From Candidatus Protochlamydia amoebophila UWE25 (GTDB taxonomy: Bacteria > Chlamydiota > Chlamydiia > Chlamydiales > Parachlamydiaceae): a stretch of DNA of 64,000 nucleotides. Below, piece by piece: positions 35,268-44,307 of the stretch. Location of the stretch: NCBI RefSeq assembly GCF_000011565.2, contig NC_005861.2:434001-498000 (forward strand), given 5' to 3'. Both the position numbers and the translations under genes were made by a program. Positions within the stretch are counted from its first letter, which is position 1. Every line of letters begins with the position of its first letter. The notes beneath the pieces were generated by a model. The model did no database searches. It had not been told where the DNA came from and saw nothing but the letters and a program-made list of their open reading frames with translations.

Positions 35268-36116
35268 ATGAGTCATTCGAATTTACTGCTTGGCGCACAT
35301 ACTTCTGCAGCAGGCGGGGTTTACCGTGCTTTATTAGAAGGAAAAAAAATTGGGGCAACAACTATTCAATTTTTTACAAGTAATCAAAAACAGTGGAAAG
35401 GTCGGCAATTTACAACGAATGATATTGAATTATGGCAAAGTACTCTTAAAGAGACAAATCTTACTCATCTGATGAGTCATGATAGTTATTTGATCAATTT
35501 AGGGTGCCCTAATCAAGAAAATCTTTTGAAAAGTAGGCAAGCTTTTCAAGAAGAAGTTATTAGATGTACACAATTAGGTATAAATTATTTAAATTTTCAT
35601 CCAGGTGCTTCACTTGGAGAAGATGTGCAGAAGTGCTTAGATTCTATTGTGGAAAGTTTATTGTTAGTACGCCCTTTTATTCAAGGCAATTTACGTTTAC
35701 TTCTTGAAGCTACTGCGGGACAAGGTACTTCTGTCGGACATAAGTTTGAACAGCTTGCTTATATCATTAATGGAGTGAAAGATGAACTTCCAATTGGAGT
35801 TTGCATTGATACCTGTCATATTTTTGTAGCAGGATATGATATACGCACGTCTTCAGCTTGGGATTTTACATTAAAGGGATTTGATCGAATCATTGGTTTG
35901 CCTTACCTTTATGCATTTCATATTAATGATTCTTCTAAAGATTTAGGTTCAAGAGTTGATCGTCACCAACCTTTGGGTGAAGGAAAAATTGGGTGGGAAA
36001 GCTTCGAATTTTTAATGAAAGATTCTCGAACAAGGCATTTGCCCAAATATCTCGAAACCCCAGGGGGTGTAGATCTATGGGAAAAAGAAATTCAAAAATT
36101 GAAAGAATTTGCTTAA
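35268..36116 (+). CDS. nfo: Endonuclease IV (AP endonuclease)
   Basis: Cuts DNA 5' of abasic sites with a trinuclear zinc centre. Seen: GAHTSAAGGVYRAL at the N-terminus, NFHPGASLG, LLEATAGQGTSVG, CIDTCHIFVAGYD and FHINDSSKDLGSRVDRHQPLG carrying the zinc ligands. AAGGA (35258-35262) is 5 nt before the ATG at 35268, giving 282 residues, the usual size; an in-frame extension to 35154 has no support. Confidence 0.97.
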   Translation: MSHSNLLLGAHTSAAGGVYRALLEGKKIGATTIQFFTSNQKQWKGRQFTTNDIELWQSTLKETNLTHLMSHDSYLINLGCPNQENLLKSRQAFQEEVIRCTQLGINYLNFHPGASLGEDVQKCLDSIVESLLLVRPFIQGNLRLLLEATAGQGTSVGHKFEQLAYIINGVKDELPIGVCIDTCHIFVAGYDIRTSSAWDFTLKGFDRIIGLPYLYAFHINDSSKDLGSRVDRHQPLGEGKIGWESFEFLMKDSRTRHLPKYLETPGGVDLWEKEIQKLKEFA

Positions 36117-36140
36117 TAAACTTTTGTGCTTTTTTCTTTT

Positions 36141-36167
36141 TTACCAAATTCAATTGGTAAATATTTT
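36141..36167 (+). terminator. Weak terminator after nfo
   Basis: 7-bp stem TTACCAA (36141-36147) / TTGGTAA (36154-36160), 6-nt loop, followed by ATATTTTT. A second palindrome TTCTTCAAATTTGAAGAA lies at 36174-36191. Either may stop nfo transcription ahead of asnS. Confidence 0.45.
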
Positions 36168-36250
36168 TAAAACTTCTTCAAATTTGAAGAAAAAAACCAG
36201 CAAAAAAATTCAAATTAATAATCGAATAAAATGTAGTGGGGTAAATTTGC

Positions 36251-37654
36251 ATGCGTACAAAAATTAAAAGCCTTAGAGGTACGACTCCAGAGGTTCGTGC
36301 TTTGATCGGACACGATATAACATTAAAAGGATGGGTGAGAACTGTTCGTAATCAAAAGACCTTTACTTTTATTGAAATCAATGATGGTTCTACTCTTTCT
36401 AATTTTCAAATTATAGCGACTCCAGATATAGCGGGTTATGATCAACTAATTAATCAACTTTCAACAGGAGTTTCTGTTTCAGCAATAGGTACAATTGTAG
36501 AAAGCCCAGGTAAAGAGCAAAATTTAGAAATGCAAGCAACAGCGATTACCATTATTGGAAAATGTGACCCTGAAGTTTATCTCTTGCAAAAAAAACGGCA
36601 TACTTTTGAATTTTTGCGATCAATTGCGCATCTTAGACCTCGCACTAATACGATTGGAGCTGTTACACGAGTTCGTAATGCATTAGCCTTTGCAACGCAT
36701 CAGTTTTTTCAAAAACGCGGATTTCTATATATCCATACTCCAATTATTACAGGGTCTGATTGTGAGGGGGCGGGTAAAATGTTTCAAGTGACAACGTTAG
36801 ATCAAAACAATCCCGCTAGAACACCAGAAGGAAGAGTTGATTATACACAAGATTTTTTTGGCAAGCCTACTTATTTGACAGTTTCTGGGCAGTTAAATGG
36901 AGAGATTTATGCTTGTGCGTTATCAGATGTTTATACATTTGGTCCAACATTTCGGGCAGAAAATTCCAATACTTCCCGTCATTTAGCAGAATTTTGGATG
37001 ATTGAACCCGAAATGGCTTTTGCAGATTTAAACGATAATATGGACTGTGCGGAAGATTATCTTAAGTATATTTTAAAATATGTCTTAGACAATTGCCAAG
37101 AAGATATGGAGTTTTTCAACAAGCACGTTGCGACAGATTTAATTTCTAGACTTGAGCATGTCATTAACACTTCATTTGAGAGAGCTTCTTATACTTATGC
37201 TGTAAGAATTTTAGAGAAAGCGGATAAAAAATTTGAATATCCAGTTAAGTGGGGATTAGATTTGCAATCTGAGCATGAGCGTTTTTTGGCAGAAGAATTT
37301 TTTGGTAAGCCAGTCATTTTGACAGATTATCCAAAAGACATTAAAGCATTTTATATGCGTACCAATGAAGATAATAAGACCGTGGCTGCGATGGATGTTC
37401 TCGTCCCAAAAGTGGGAGAAATTATCGGAGGTAGCCAACGGGAAGAAAGGCTTAGTGTATTAGAGTCAAAATTAAAAGAATTCAATTTACCAGCAGAAGA
37501 ATATTGGTGGTATTTAGAACTTCGTAAATTCGGGAGTGTTCCTCACTCTGGTTTTGGTGCGGGTTTTGAACGTTTAGTTCAATTTACAACTGGAATGGAA
37601 AATATACGTGATGTCATTCCTTTCCCAAGGCACCCTGGAAAAGCTGATTTTTAA
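36251..37654 (+). CDS. asnS: Asparaginyl-tRNA synthetase
   Basis: Charges tRNA-Asn. Seen: N-terminal OB fold (HDITLKGWVRTVRNQKTFTF), class II motif 2 TFRAENSNTSRHLAEFWMIE, and motif 3 GFGAGFERLVQFTTG. 467 residues, matching bacterial AsnRS (E. coli 466). The Asn-type wording SNTSRHLAEF separates it from AspRS. Note: as far as I recall Chlamydiaceae lack AsnRS and make Asn-tRNA by GatCAB transamidation, so this gene marks a difference from the animal pathogens. Confidence 0.95.
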   Translation: MRTKIKSLRGTTPEVRALIGHDITLKGWVRTVRNQKTFTFIEINDGSTLSNFQIIATPDIAGYDQLINQLSTGVSVSAIGTIVESPGKEQNLEMQATAITIIGKCDPEVYLLQKKRHTFEFLRSIAHLRPRTNTIGAVTRVRNALAFATHQFFQKRGFLYIHTPIITGSDCEGAGKMFQVTTLDQNNPARTPEGRVDYTQDFFGKPTYLTVSGQLNGEIYACALSDVYTFGPTFRAENSNTSRHLAEFWMIEPEMAFADLNDNMDCAEDYLKYILKYVLDNCQEDMEFFNKHVATDLISRLEHVINTSFERASYTYAVRILEKADKKFEYPVKWGLDLQSEHERFLAEEFFGKPVILTDYPKDIKAFYMRTNEDNKTVAAMDVLVPKVGEIIGGSQREERLSVLESKLKEFNLPAEEYWWYLELRKFGSVPHSGFGAGFERLVQFTTGMENIRDVIPFPRHPGKADF

Positions 37655-37668
37655 TCAGATAAGTTATG

Positions 37669-37703
37669 AAAATTTGCAAGAAATCAAAAACTTGCAAATT
37701 TTT
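37669..37703 (+). terminator. Intrinsic terminator of asnS
   Basis: Stem AAATTTGCAAG (37670-37680) / CTTGCAAATTT (37691-37701), 10-nt loop, T run. It starts 15 nt after the asnS stop and separates it from the convergent hemA. Confidence 0.85.
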
Positions 37704-37767
37704 AACAAATAAATCCATTCGTGCTTATCGTTTAGACAGTTTTTTTACCTCCCAAAAGAAAGTATTT

Positions 37768-38790
37768 TTAGGCAGATGCTGCAAAAATTGTGATTTTAGA
37801 ATCTTCTTTTTGCCTGTATCGGTTAGTATGTTCATAAGTCGCCAAGTTAACGCGATTTTCAGCTTCAATGAGAGCTTGTGTCATGCCACGATGACGAATC
37901 TTAAGAAGGCGATTAATTTGATCAATATTTAATAAAGTTATTTTGGCATTTTGGCCAAGTTTTGGCTCTACATTGCGTGGAACGCATAAATCCATAATCA
38001 GTTTATCATTATCAGCTGGGATAAAGTTCTTTTCAGGTTTAATTAAATATTCGGAAGACTTTGTTCCAAATATAATCCAATCATACTGATGCCATGAATC
38101 GAGTTGGCACCACGGAAGAAGATGCAATCCATATAGAATAGCTAATTCTTTGGAGCGAATTTCTGAACGATTGCAAATCGTCATATCTGAATATTGTTTG
38201 GATTTCAAAAAATGTAGAATTTTTCGGTTGATTTCTGAGGCACCTACAAAAAGAATTTTTGGTTGTTGAGTATTCCTAAAAAAATATTTTCCAGTTTGAA
38301 GGATTGCATGTTCTAAATTAGGCAACCCTCTTCCTAAGTGTAGCTCAGATCGTATTCTTTTAGCAATTCCCATTGATTTTTGAAAGAGAAAATGAAGTTC
38401 TTTTGGCAGACAAAGAAAGGTTGTTGCCAGATTGTACGCATTTTTTACTTGGCCTTGAATTTCTGTTTCGGCGACGATAGCGCTATCAAGTCCGGACGTC
38501 ACACGTGTAAGATGGCTAAAACAATCCATACCAAAAAAAGAGTAAAGTTTATGATCAAAGTCTTCTTTTACATCTTGTCGTAAAATACTTAATAAATAGG
38601 AATGGGTAGCTGTAAGATCATGGGAACTAAAATAAACTTCGGTGCGATTACAGGTAGAAAGTAAGATAAAGTGGTGTTGATCATGAACAGATTGATTAGC
38701 TCCAAATCGCTTTTGACAAGCTTTGGCAAGTGCGTCTCTTAATTTTAAATCTGCTAGTTTGTGATTAATGCCAATAACGCCAATACGCAT
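37768..38790 (-). CDS. hemA: Glutamyl-tRNA reductase
   Basis: Reduces glutamyl-tRNA to glutamate-1-semialdehyde, first step of C5 heme synthesis. Seen: [19 protein letters not shown] at the N-terminus, catalytic Cys in [12 protein letters not shown], and [20 protein letters not shown]. 340 residues, shorter than the typical 410-450 because the C-terminal dimerisation domain is reduced, a trait shared with Chlamydia HemA (from memory). AAGGAG precedes the ATG at 38790; the extension to 38838 is unsupported. In Chlamydia hemA adjoins gyrB2/parE; here about 3.6 kb of accessory DNA lies between. Confidence 0.92.
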
Positions 38791-39252
38791 TCTTTTGCTC
38801 CTTTTCCCAGTTTCAATTTTACATTCTAGGGAAGTCAAATATCGTTGCGCATCTTTATAAGAAAAACGTTAATTATTGCAAATACACTTTTCATTGGAAT
38901 TTATCCAAAGTGTTTTCTGTCTAATTTTATCTCTCACTGTTTAATTATTTTCGAGATTTTAAAAATAATTTGATGCTTTGAAAATCAATCTAATCCGTAT
39001 TTCTTATTAATTTTATTTATTTTTAATAAATTTTATTTTCAAATTTTAACTTTAGATTATAAAAATAAATTTAAATATTTAAACTATTTTTTATAAATAA
39101 AATTAAAATTTTATTTAAACGAATACAATTAGTAAATTCAATTTTTAATTATTATTAAACTATATAGATTTTAATTTTTATACTAATTAAAACGGCATAT
39201 TTTATATAATTAATTGGTTGTTAAATTAATTTTTAAAATTTTAATGGTTTTT
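38791..39252. other. Very AT-rich intergenic region
   Basis: Over 450 bases, above 85% AT from about 38980 to 39240. It contains a 24-nt perfect palindrome at 39094-39117 built on AAATAAAATT / AATTTTATTT. No gene seen. Probably the promoter region of the GIY-YIG protein and an acquisition signature. Confidence 0.55.
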
Positions 39253-41064
39253 ATGTATAATAATTGTTTTTTTACAAATAATTTTTTTAGTGAATTAGAT
39301 TTTACATTTGATATTTTTAATTTCCCAAAAAGTTGCGAAAATAGTTTAAATAATTTTATTAGCAAGGAAGATAAACGAAATTATTCTTCCTTTCGTAAAA
39401 TTAAAAAAGTAAGAGAAAAAGGTATTTCATCTAAAACACAAATATTTAAAAGAAGGGTTTTTAATGAAAGAAGTATTCCGACAGATTTTCTATCTAAAAG
39501 AAAGAAAAAACCTGTAATTATAAGAAAATCTTCTTTGAACCTTACAAGTTTATCAAAAATGGCAAGGATTCCCCATTTGTGCGAAGATACGACAAAGGAA
39601 CATATCGATAACAAATTTGATGGAAAGAATAGCCAAGTTTTAAATGTTTGTTTTCTAGACAGTCAATTAACTATTAATTATTCACCGATTAGATTTTCTG
39701 AAAGTAAGGAATCAGAATCGAACGAAAGGATGTCCACTGAATTTAAATTTGATGAAGCTTCAATTGATTATTCTTCAGAAGGTAATGAATCAACTATTGC
39801 TTATTCACCGATTAGATTTTCTGAAAGTAGGGAATCAGAATCGAATGAAAGGATGTCCACTGAATTTAAACTTGATGAAGCTTCAATTGATTATTCGTCA
39901 GAAGTTAATGAATCAACTGTTGATTATTCACCGATTAGGTTTTTTGAAAGTGAGGAATTAGAATCGACTGAAAGGATGTTCGTAGAATCTAAATTTGATG
40001 AAGCTTCAATTGATTATTCGTCAGAAGGTAATGAATCAACTATTGATTATTCAATTTCTGCAGCCTTGCAAGAATTTGAACCTGTAAGTTTAGATAGCGA
40101 TTTTTTTGAACAGCAAAAACCAAAAGAATGGTTTCCCATTAAAATCGATGGGAATAATAAAATAAGTTTTTCGATTAATGCAAATGCTAAAAAAATCAAA
40201 CAATTGATTTACATATTTAGAAATCATACAACTGACGAAATTGCTTTAATAGGGAAAACAGGAACTTCTTTTTCTGCTCGGATGAATCATTACAAAACTA
40301 AATTTAATAAAAGTGTTAAACCATCCAATCAAAGTAAAAAGAAATTTATTACTGCAGTTCAAAACAATCCTACTCATTTTGAAGTGGCTATTTTATATGT
40401 TTTAAAAGAAGGGGAAAATTTAGATACGTTTGAAACAGGTTTTATTAAAAGTAAAAAACCTCTCTATAATCAGCGAAACGGAGGAGGGGGTGGTTTAACT
40501 CATTCGGAAGAAGTATCAGCAATTTATGCAATTCCAAAAAATCCCCTTCTTTTAACTCCAGAAAAAAGGTTTCGTTTTAGAGTAATTGACACTTCTATTA
40601 GACCTGAAATTGATCAAGAAATTTATAAAAAGATGCTTTCAATCGCTGATAAAGTTCAAGGAATTTTATATTCCATTAAAGAAATAGGAACTGAAAAACG
40701 TTATATTGGCTACACGACAGGGAATAATCCACACACCCGTATTAGACAACATGGTTATCAAGCTCAAACCTTTTTTCCTTTTAGCGATCAATATGATCCT
40801 GAAGAGAAGGATGGAGCATTGCATCCAGCCATGGGACAGAATCCTGAAGGGTTTAGTTTTGGATTTTTACCTATATTACATGATTTGAGTGAAATGAAAC
40901 TTGACGAATTAAATGAATATGCAATTGTTTCAACCATTGGTGAAGCAGAAAAAACCGCCATCAAAATTTTAAAAACTTTGGTTAGTCAAGGAGGATTTAA
41001 TTGCAATGGCGGCGGTGGCGGGCCGATTTCAGGGGGTATTGCCCGAAGATTGAATTTTGATTAG
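39253..41064 (+). CDS. Repeat protein with two GIY-YIG-like domains
   Basis: Seen: about 603 residues from the ATG at 39253 (in-frame ATG 39244 and TTG 39214 are alternatives; no clear ribosome binding site). Basic N-terminal region, then three tandem 41-residue repeats, then two GIY-YIG-like domains. Domain 1 (about 310-415): LIYIFRN, ALIGKTG, Arg in SARMNHY, Glu in FETGFIKSKKPLYN, ending NGGGGG. Domain 2 (about 465-600): GILYSI, RYIGYTT, TRIRQH, NEYAIVSTIG, ending NCNGGGGG. Known: GIY-YIG domains are nucleases using a YIG Tyr, an Arg and a metal-binding Glu. Inferred: a nuclease, possibly secreted into the host. It interrupts the conserved hemA-parE neighbourhood. Confidence 0.7.
   Translation: MYNNCFFTNNFFSELDFTFDIFNFPKSCENSLNNFISKEDKRNYSSFRKIKKVREKGISSKTQIFKRRVFNERSIPTDFLSKRKKKPVIIRKSSLNLTSLSKMARIPHLCEDTTKEHIDNKFDGKNSQVLNVCFLDSQLTINYSPIRFSESKESESNERMSTEFKFDEASIDYSSEGNESTIAYSPIRFSESRESESNERMSTEFKLDEASIDYSSEVNESTVDYSPIRFFESEELESTERMFVESKFDEASIDYSSEGNESTIDYSISAALQEFEPVSLDSDFFEQQKPKEWFPIKIDGNNKISFSINANAKKIKQLIYIFRNHTTDEIALIGKTGTSFSARMNHYKTKFNKSVKPSNQSKKKFITAVQNNPTHFEVAILYVLKEGENLDTFETGFIKSKKPLYNQRNGGGGGLTHSEEVSAIYAIPKNPLLLTPEKRFRFRVIDTSIRPEIDQEIYKKMLSIADKVQGILYSIKEIGTEKRYIGYTTGNNPHTRIRQHGYQAQTFFPFSDQYDPEEKDGALHPAMGQNPEGFSFGFLPILHDLSEMKLDELNEYAIVSTIGEAEKTAIKILKTLVSQGGFNCNGGGGGPISGGIARRLNFD
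39679..40047 (+). repeat. Three tandem 123-bp coding repeats
   Basis: Units start at 39679, 39802 and 39925, each exactly 123 bp (41 residues), with unit YSPIRFSESKESESNERMST followed by EFKFDEASIDYSSEGNEST. Units 1 and 2 are nearly identical; unit 3 has diverged. Acidic and Ser/Glu-rich, so likely a flexible spacer or a binding repeat. Confidence 0.92.
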
Positions 41065-41155
41065 ACAAAACTTTAATTTTGAAACTTCTTTTCATTTATT
41101 ATGATTCAATGAAACTCTCTACTTAAAATGATTTAGAGTTAAAAATTTTTCGCTT

Positions 41156-42184
41156 TTATATAAGTGGAGAGCTTTTAATGAATTGCTGGATTTGTTCAAC
41201 TGTTAGCCATTCAGAATTTGTATGTGATGCATAAATGAAATCAGGGTGAACTGGTTTTCCCCTGATGGGGCAACTTTTGTGATTAGAAGGAATGCGTTCA
41301 TCTGTTTCAGAAATGGGTTCCGGTGCGATTAAGTAATAACGTTCAAATTCTACTGTATGGCGTACATCATCAGAACTGACCATCAATTCATGGAGCTTTT
41401 CTCCTGGCCGAATACCGCAAATTTCTTTGGTTAAGCCAGGAGCTAAAGCTTCAGCTAGATCGACAATTTTAACGCTTGGAATTTTAGGAACGAAAATTTC
41501 CCCTCCTCTCATTTTATAAAAGCAGTTAGTGACAAAGTCGACTGATTGTTCCAAGGTGATCCAGAAACGAGTCATTCGCTCATCTGTTATAGGTAAGGAT
41601 TTGGCTCCTTGTTCGATTAACTTTTGCCAAAAAGGAAGAATACTACCTCGACTGGCGGCGACATTACCATACCGAACCACTGAAAAAATGGGATAACCTT
41701 GTGCACCAACATAAGAATTACCAGCTAGAAATAGTTTATCTGAACAGAGTTTAGTTGCTCCGTATAAATTGATTGGATTAACAGCTTTATCTGTGGAAAG
41801 AGCAATTACTTTTTGAATGCCACAATTGATCGCTGCGTCAATGACATTCATGGCTCCTATGACATTAGTTTTAATAAATTCTGAAGGATTATATTCAGCA
41901 GCAGGAACCTGTTTTAGTGCCGCTGCATGGACAATCATTGTAACATCTCTAAAAGCACGTGCAAGCCTTTGAGAATCACGAACATCTCCTAAAAAATAGC
42001 GAATTTTAGGATGGTCAAAAAGAGGATCACTTCGTCGCATCTCCCACTGTTTCCATTCATCTCGACTAAAGATAATGACTTTGCGGCAACTGTTTTCTTT
42101 TAAAATTTTCTTAGTTAAAGCTCGACCAAAACTACCTGATCCACCCGTGATTAAAATTGTTTGATCTGTAAATACTGAATGCAT
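41156..42184 (-). CDS. UDP-GlcNAc 4,6-dehydratase-like (PseB/FlaA1 type) SDR enzyme
   Basis: Seen: 342 residues; Rossmann motif TGGSGSFGRALTKKIL, FLGDVRD, AALKQVPAAEYNP, catalytic YGATK (YxxxK with Lys), and the C-terminal GIRPGEKLHE. These define the short inverting 4,6-dehydratases (PseB) that start pseudaminic acid or related deoxy-amino-sugar synthesis. No other pathway gene (PseC, PseH, PseG, PseI) is in the window, so the end product is open. It converges on the GIY-YIG gene and is divergent from parE. Confidence 0.85.
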   Translation of the reverse strand: MHSVFTDQTILITGGSGSFGRALTKKILKENSCRKVIIFSRDEWKQWEMRRSDPLFDHPKIRYFLGDVRDSQRLARAFRDVTMIVHAAALKQVPAAEYNPSEFIKTNVIGAMNVIDAAINCGIQKVIALSTDKAVNPINLYGATKLCSDKLFLAGNSYVGAQGYPIFSVVRYGNVAASRGSILPFWQKLIEQGAKSLPITDERMTRFWITLEQSVDFVTNCFYKMRGGEIFVPKIPSVKIVDLAEALAPGLTKEICGIRPGEKLHELMVSSDDVRHTVEFERYYLIAPEPISETDERIPSNHKSCPIRGKPVHPDFIYASHTNSEWLTVEQIQQFIKSSPLI

Positions 42185-42406
42185 AAAGCTATATCCTACG
42201 GTATTATTTTGTAATGGCTAAGTAAACCTGAAAAATGAGTTTTTGGGCAATGTGAAAGCTCAAAGGTTTCTAAGCCAAAATTAACAAACCTCTCTATAAA
42301 CTCACGTTATAAATTTGGCAACCCTTAAAATTAATTGCTAAAAAACTAGATTTTCAATTGTTGAATCGTCTAAATTTTTTGTTCACAAACTAAAAGATGA
42401 TTATAT

Positions 42407-44227
42407 ATGGCAAAAAACTATGATGAAAGTACAGTCAAAACGTTAGATGCGCTAGCTCACATCCGCTTGCGCTCTGGCATGTATATTGGTCGGTTAGGTG
42501 ATGGAACTAACCCCGACGACGGAATTTATATTATGCTTAAAGAAGTCGTTGATAATAGCGTCGACGAATTTATTATGAAGCACGGAAAAAAAATCATTAT
42601 TGAGTTAGATGAAGATCTCAGTCGCGTCTCTGTTCGAGACTTTGGAAGAGGAATTCCACTTGGCAAAGTAGTAGAATGTGTCAGCCAGATTAATACGGGT
42701 GCTAAATATAATGACGATGTTTTTCAGTTTTCTGTAGGGCTTAATGGAGTGGGAACTAAAGCCGTTAATGCCCTTTCTAGTCATTTTGTTGTTAAAAGTT
42801 ATCGAGATGGAGAATTTGTTGAAGCACATTTTTCTCAAGGATTGTTGAAACAAGAGAAGAAAGGAAAGACAAAGGAAGAAAATGGCACCTATGTGGAATT
42901 TATTCCTGATCCAGAAATTTTCAAAAAATATCGTTTTCAAAAAGAATATATTTTAAAACGTATTTGGCATTATGCCTATTTGAATACGGGTCTAATTCTT
43001 CAATTTAATGGGGAAGAGATTCAATCTAAATATGGATTGCTAGACCTTTTAAATGCGGAAGTCACAGAAGATAGGTTATATGAGCCTATTCATTATCGTG
43101 GTAAATTTTTAGAATTGGCTTTTTTACACACCCACAGTTATGGAGAAAGTTATTTTTCATTTGTCAATGGACAATATACGTCTGATGGAGGAACTCATCT
43201 TTCAGCTTTTCGAGAAGGCATTTTAAAGGGAGTAAATGAGTTTACTAAGAAAAATTTCCAAGGAGTAGATGTACGAGAAGGAATTGTGGGAACCATACTT
43301 GTAAAAGTGAAAGATCCAATCTTTGAATCGCAGACTAAAAATAAGCTAGGTAATAACGAATTACGCGCTCCTATTGTCCAAGAAGTTAAAGAAGCCGTTG
43401 TAAATTTATTGCATAAACACCCCGATGTTGCGAATCGCTTAGTTGAACGAATTGTTTTTAATGAGAAGCTCCGCAAAGAACTGGCTTCCGTTAAAAAAGA
43501 AGCAAAGGAAAAGCAAAAGAAAATTTCGTTCAAAATTCCCAAATTGAGAGATTCAAAGTATCATTATCAAGATCGATCGGTACATAGTGAAAACACAATG
43601 ATTTTTCTAACAGAAGGGGATTCGGCTAGTGCTTCGGTTGTGGCTTCTCGAGATCCATTAATACAGGCAGTTTATTCTTTAAGAGGTAAACCTTTAAATG
43701 TATTTGGCATGAAGCTCGATCAACTCTATAAAAATGAAGAAATGTTCAATTTAATGAATGCTCTGAATATTGAAGATGAGATTGAAAAACTTCGTTATAA
43801 TAAAGTCATTTTGGCAACAGATGCAGATGTCGACGGAATGCATATTCGTAACCTAATGATAACTTTCTTTTTAACCTATTTTGAAGGACTTGTTTTAAAC
43901 GGGCACTTATATATTTTAGAAACTCCTTTATTTAAAGTACGTAATAAAGTGCAAACAATTTATTGCTATAATGAAGAAGAAAAAAATAAAGCGGTTGTTA
44001 AATTAAAAAAACAAGTAGAAGTTACTCGTTTTAAAGGTCTCGGAGAAATTTCCCCCTCAGAATTTAAGCAATTTATAGGAAAGGATATTCGCTTAATCCC
44101 TGTTACAATTCATTCTTTTTCTGATATTAAATCTACTTTGCAGTTTTATATGGGGAAAAATACCCCAGAGCGGAAACAATTTATCATGCAAAACCTTATT
44201 AACGAAGATGAAATAGCTCCTGTATAG
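42407..44227 (+). CDS. parE: DNA topoisomerase IV subunit B (second GyrB paralog)
   Basis: ATPase subunit of the decatenating type IIA topoisomerase. Seen: GHKL ATP site VVDNSVDEF, GRGIPLGK and GLNGVGTKAVNAL; TOPRIM motifs EGDSASASV and ATDADVDGMH. 606 residues, ParE size rather than GyrB (~800). Followed by parC 80 nt later. The pair corresponds, from memory, to gyrB_2/gyrA_2 (CT661/CT660). Confidence 0.93.
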   Translation: MAKNYDESTVKTLDALAHIRLRSGMYIGRLGDGTNPDDGIYIMLKEVVDNSVDEFIMKHGKKIIIELDEDLSRVSVRDFGRGIPLGKVVECVSQINTGAKYNDDVFQFSVGLNGVGTKAVNALSSHFVVKSYRDGEFVEAHFSQGLLKQEKKGKTKEENGTYVEFIPDPEIFKKYRFQKEYILKRIWHYAYLNTGLILQFNGEEIQSKYGLLDLLNAEVTEDRLYEPIHYRGKFLELAFLHTHSYGESYFSFVNGQYTSDGGTHLSAFREGILKGVNEFTKKNFQGVDVREGIVGTILVKVKDPIFESQTKNKLGNNELRAPIVQEVKEAVVNLLHKHPDVANRLVERIVFNEKLRKELASVKKEAKEKQKKISFKIPKLRDSKYHYQDRSVHSENTMIFLTEGDSASASVVASRDPLIQAVYSLRGKPLNVFGMKLDQLYKNEEMFNLMNALNIEDEIEKLRYNKVILATDADVDGMHIRNLMITFFLTYFEGLVLNGHLYILETPLFKVRNKVQTIYCYNEEEKNKAVVKLKKQVEVTRFKGLGEISPSEFKQFIGKDIRLIPVTIHSFSDIKSTLQFYMGKNTPERKQFIMQNLINEDEIAPV

Positions 44228-44307
44228 CAAGCGAATTTTTAAAAAATATGTAAATTAAGCATGAGATGAACTCTTTGATCAAGTTATCAAGATATTAGGA
44301 ATAGCGC

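Noticed and set aside
39094-39117. 24-nt palindrome as a replication or attachment site
   Set aside because: It is almost pure A/T in a >85% AT stretch, so it may arise by chance; no associated integrase or initiator gene.
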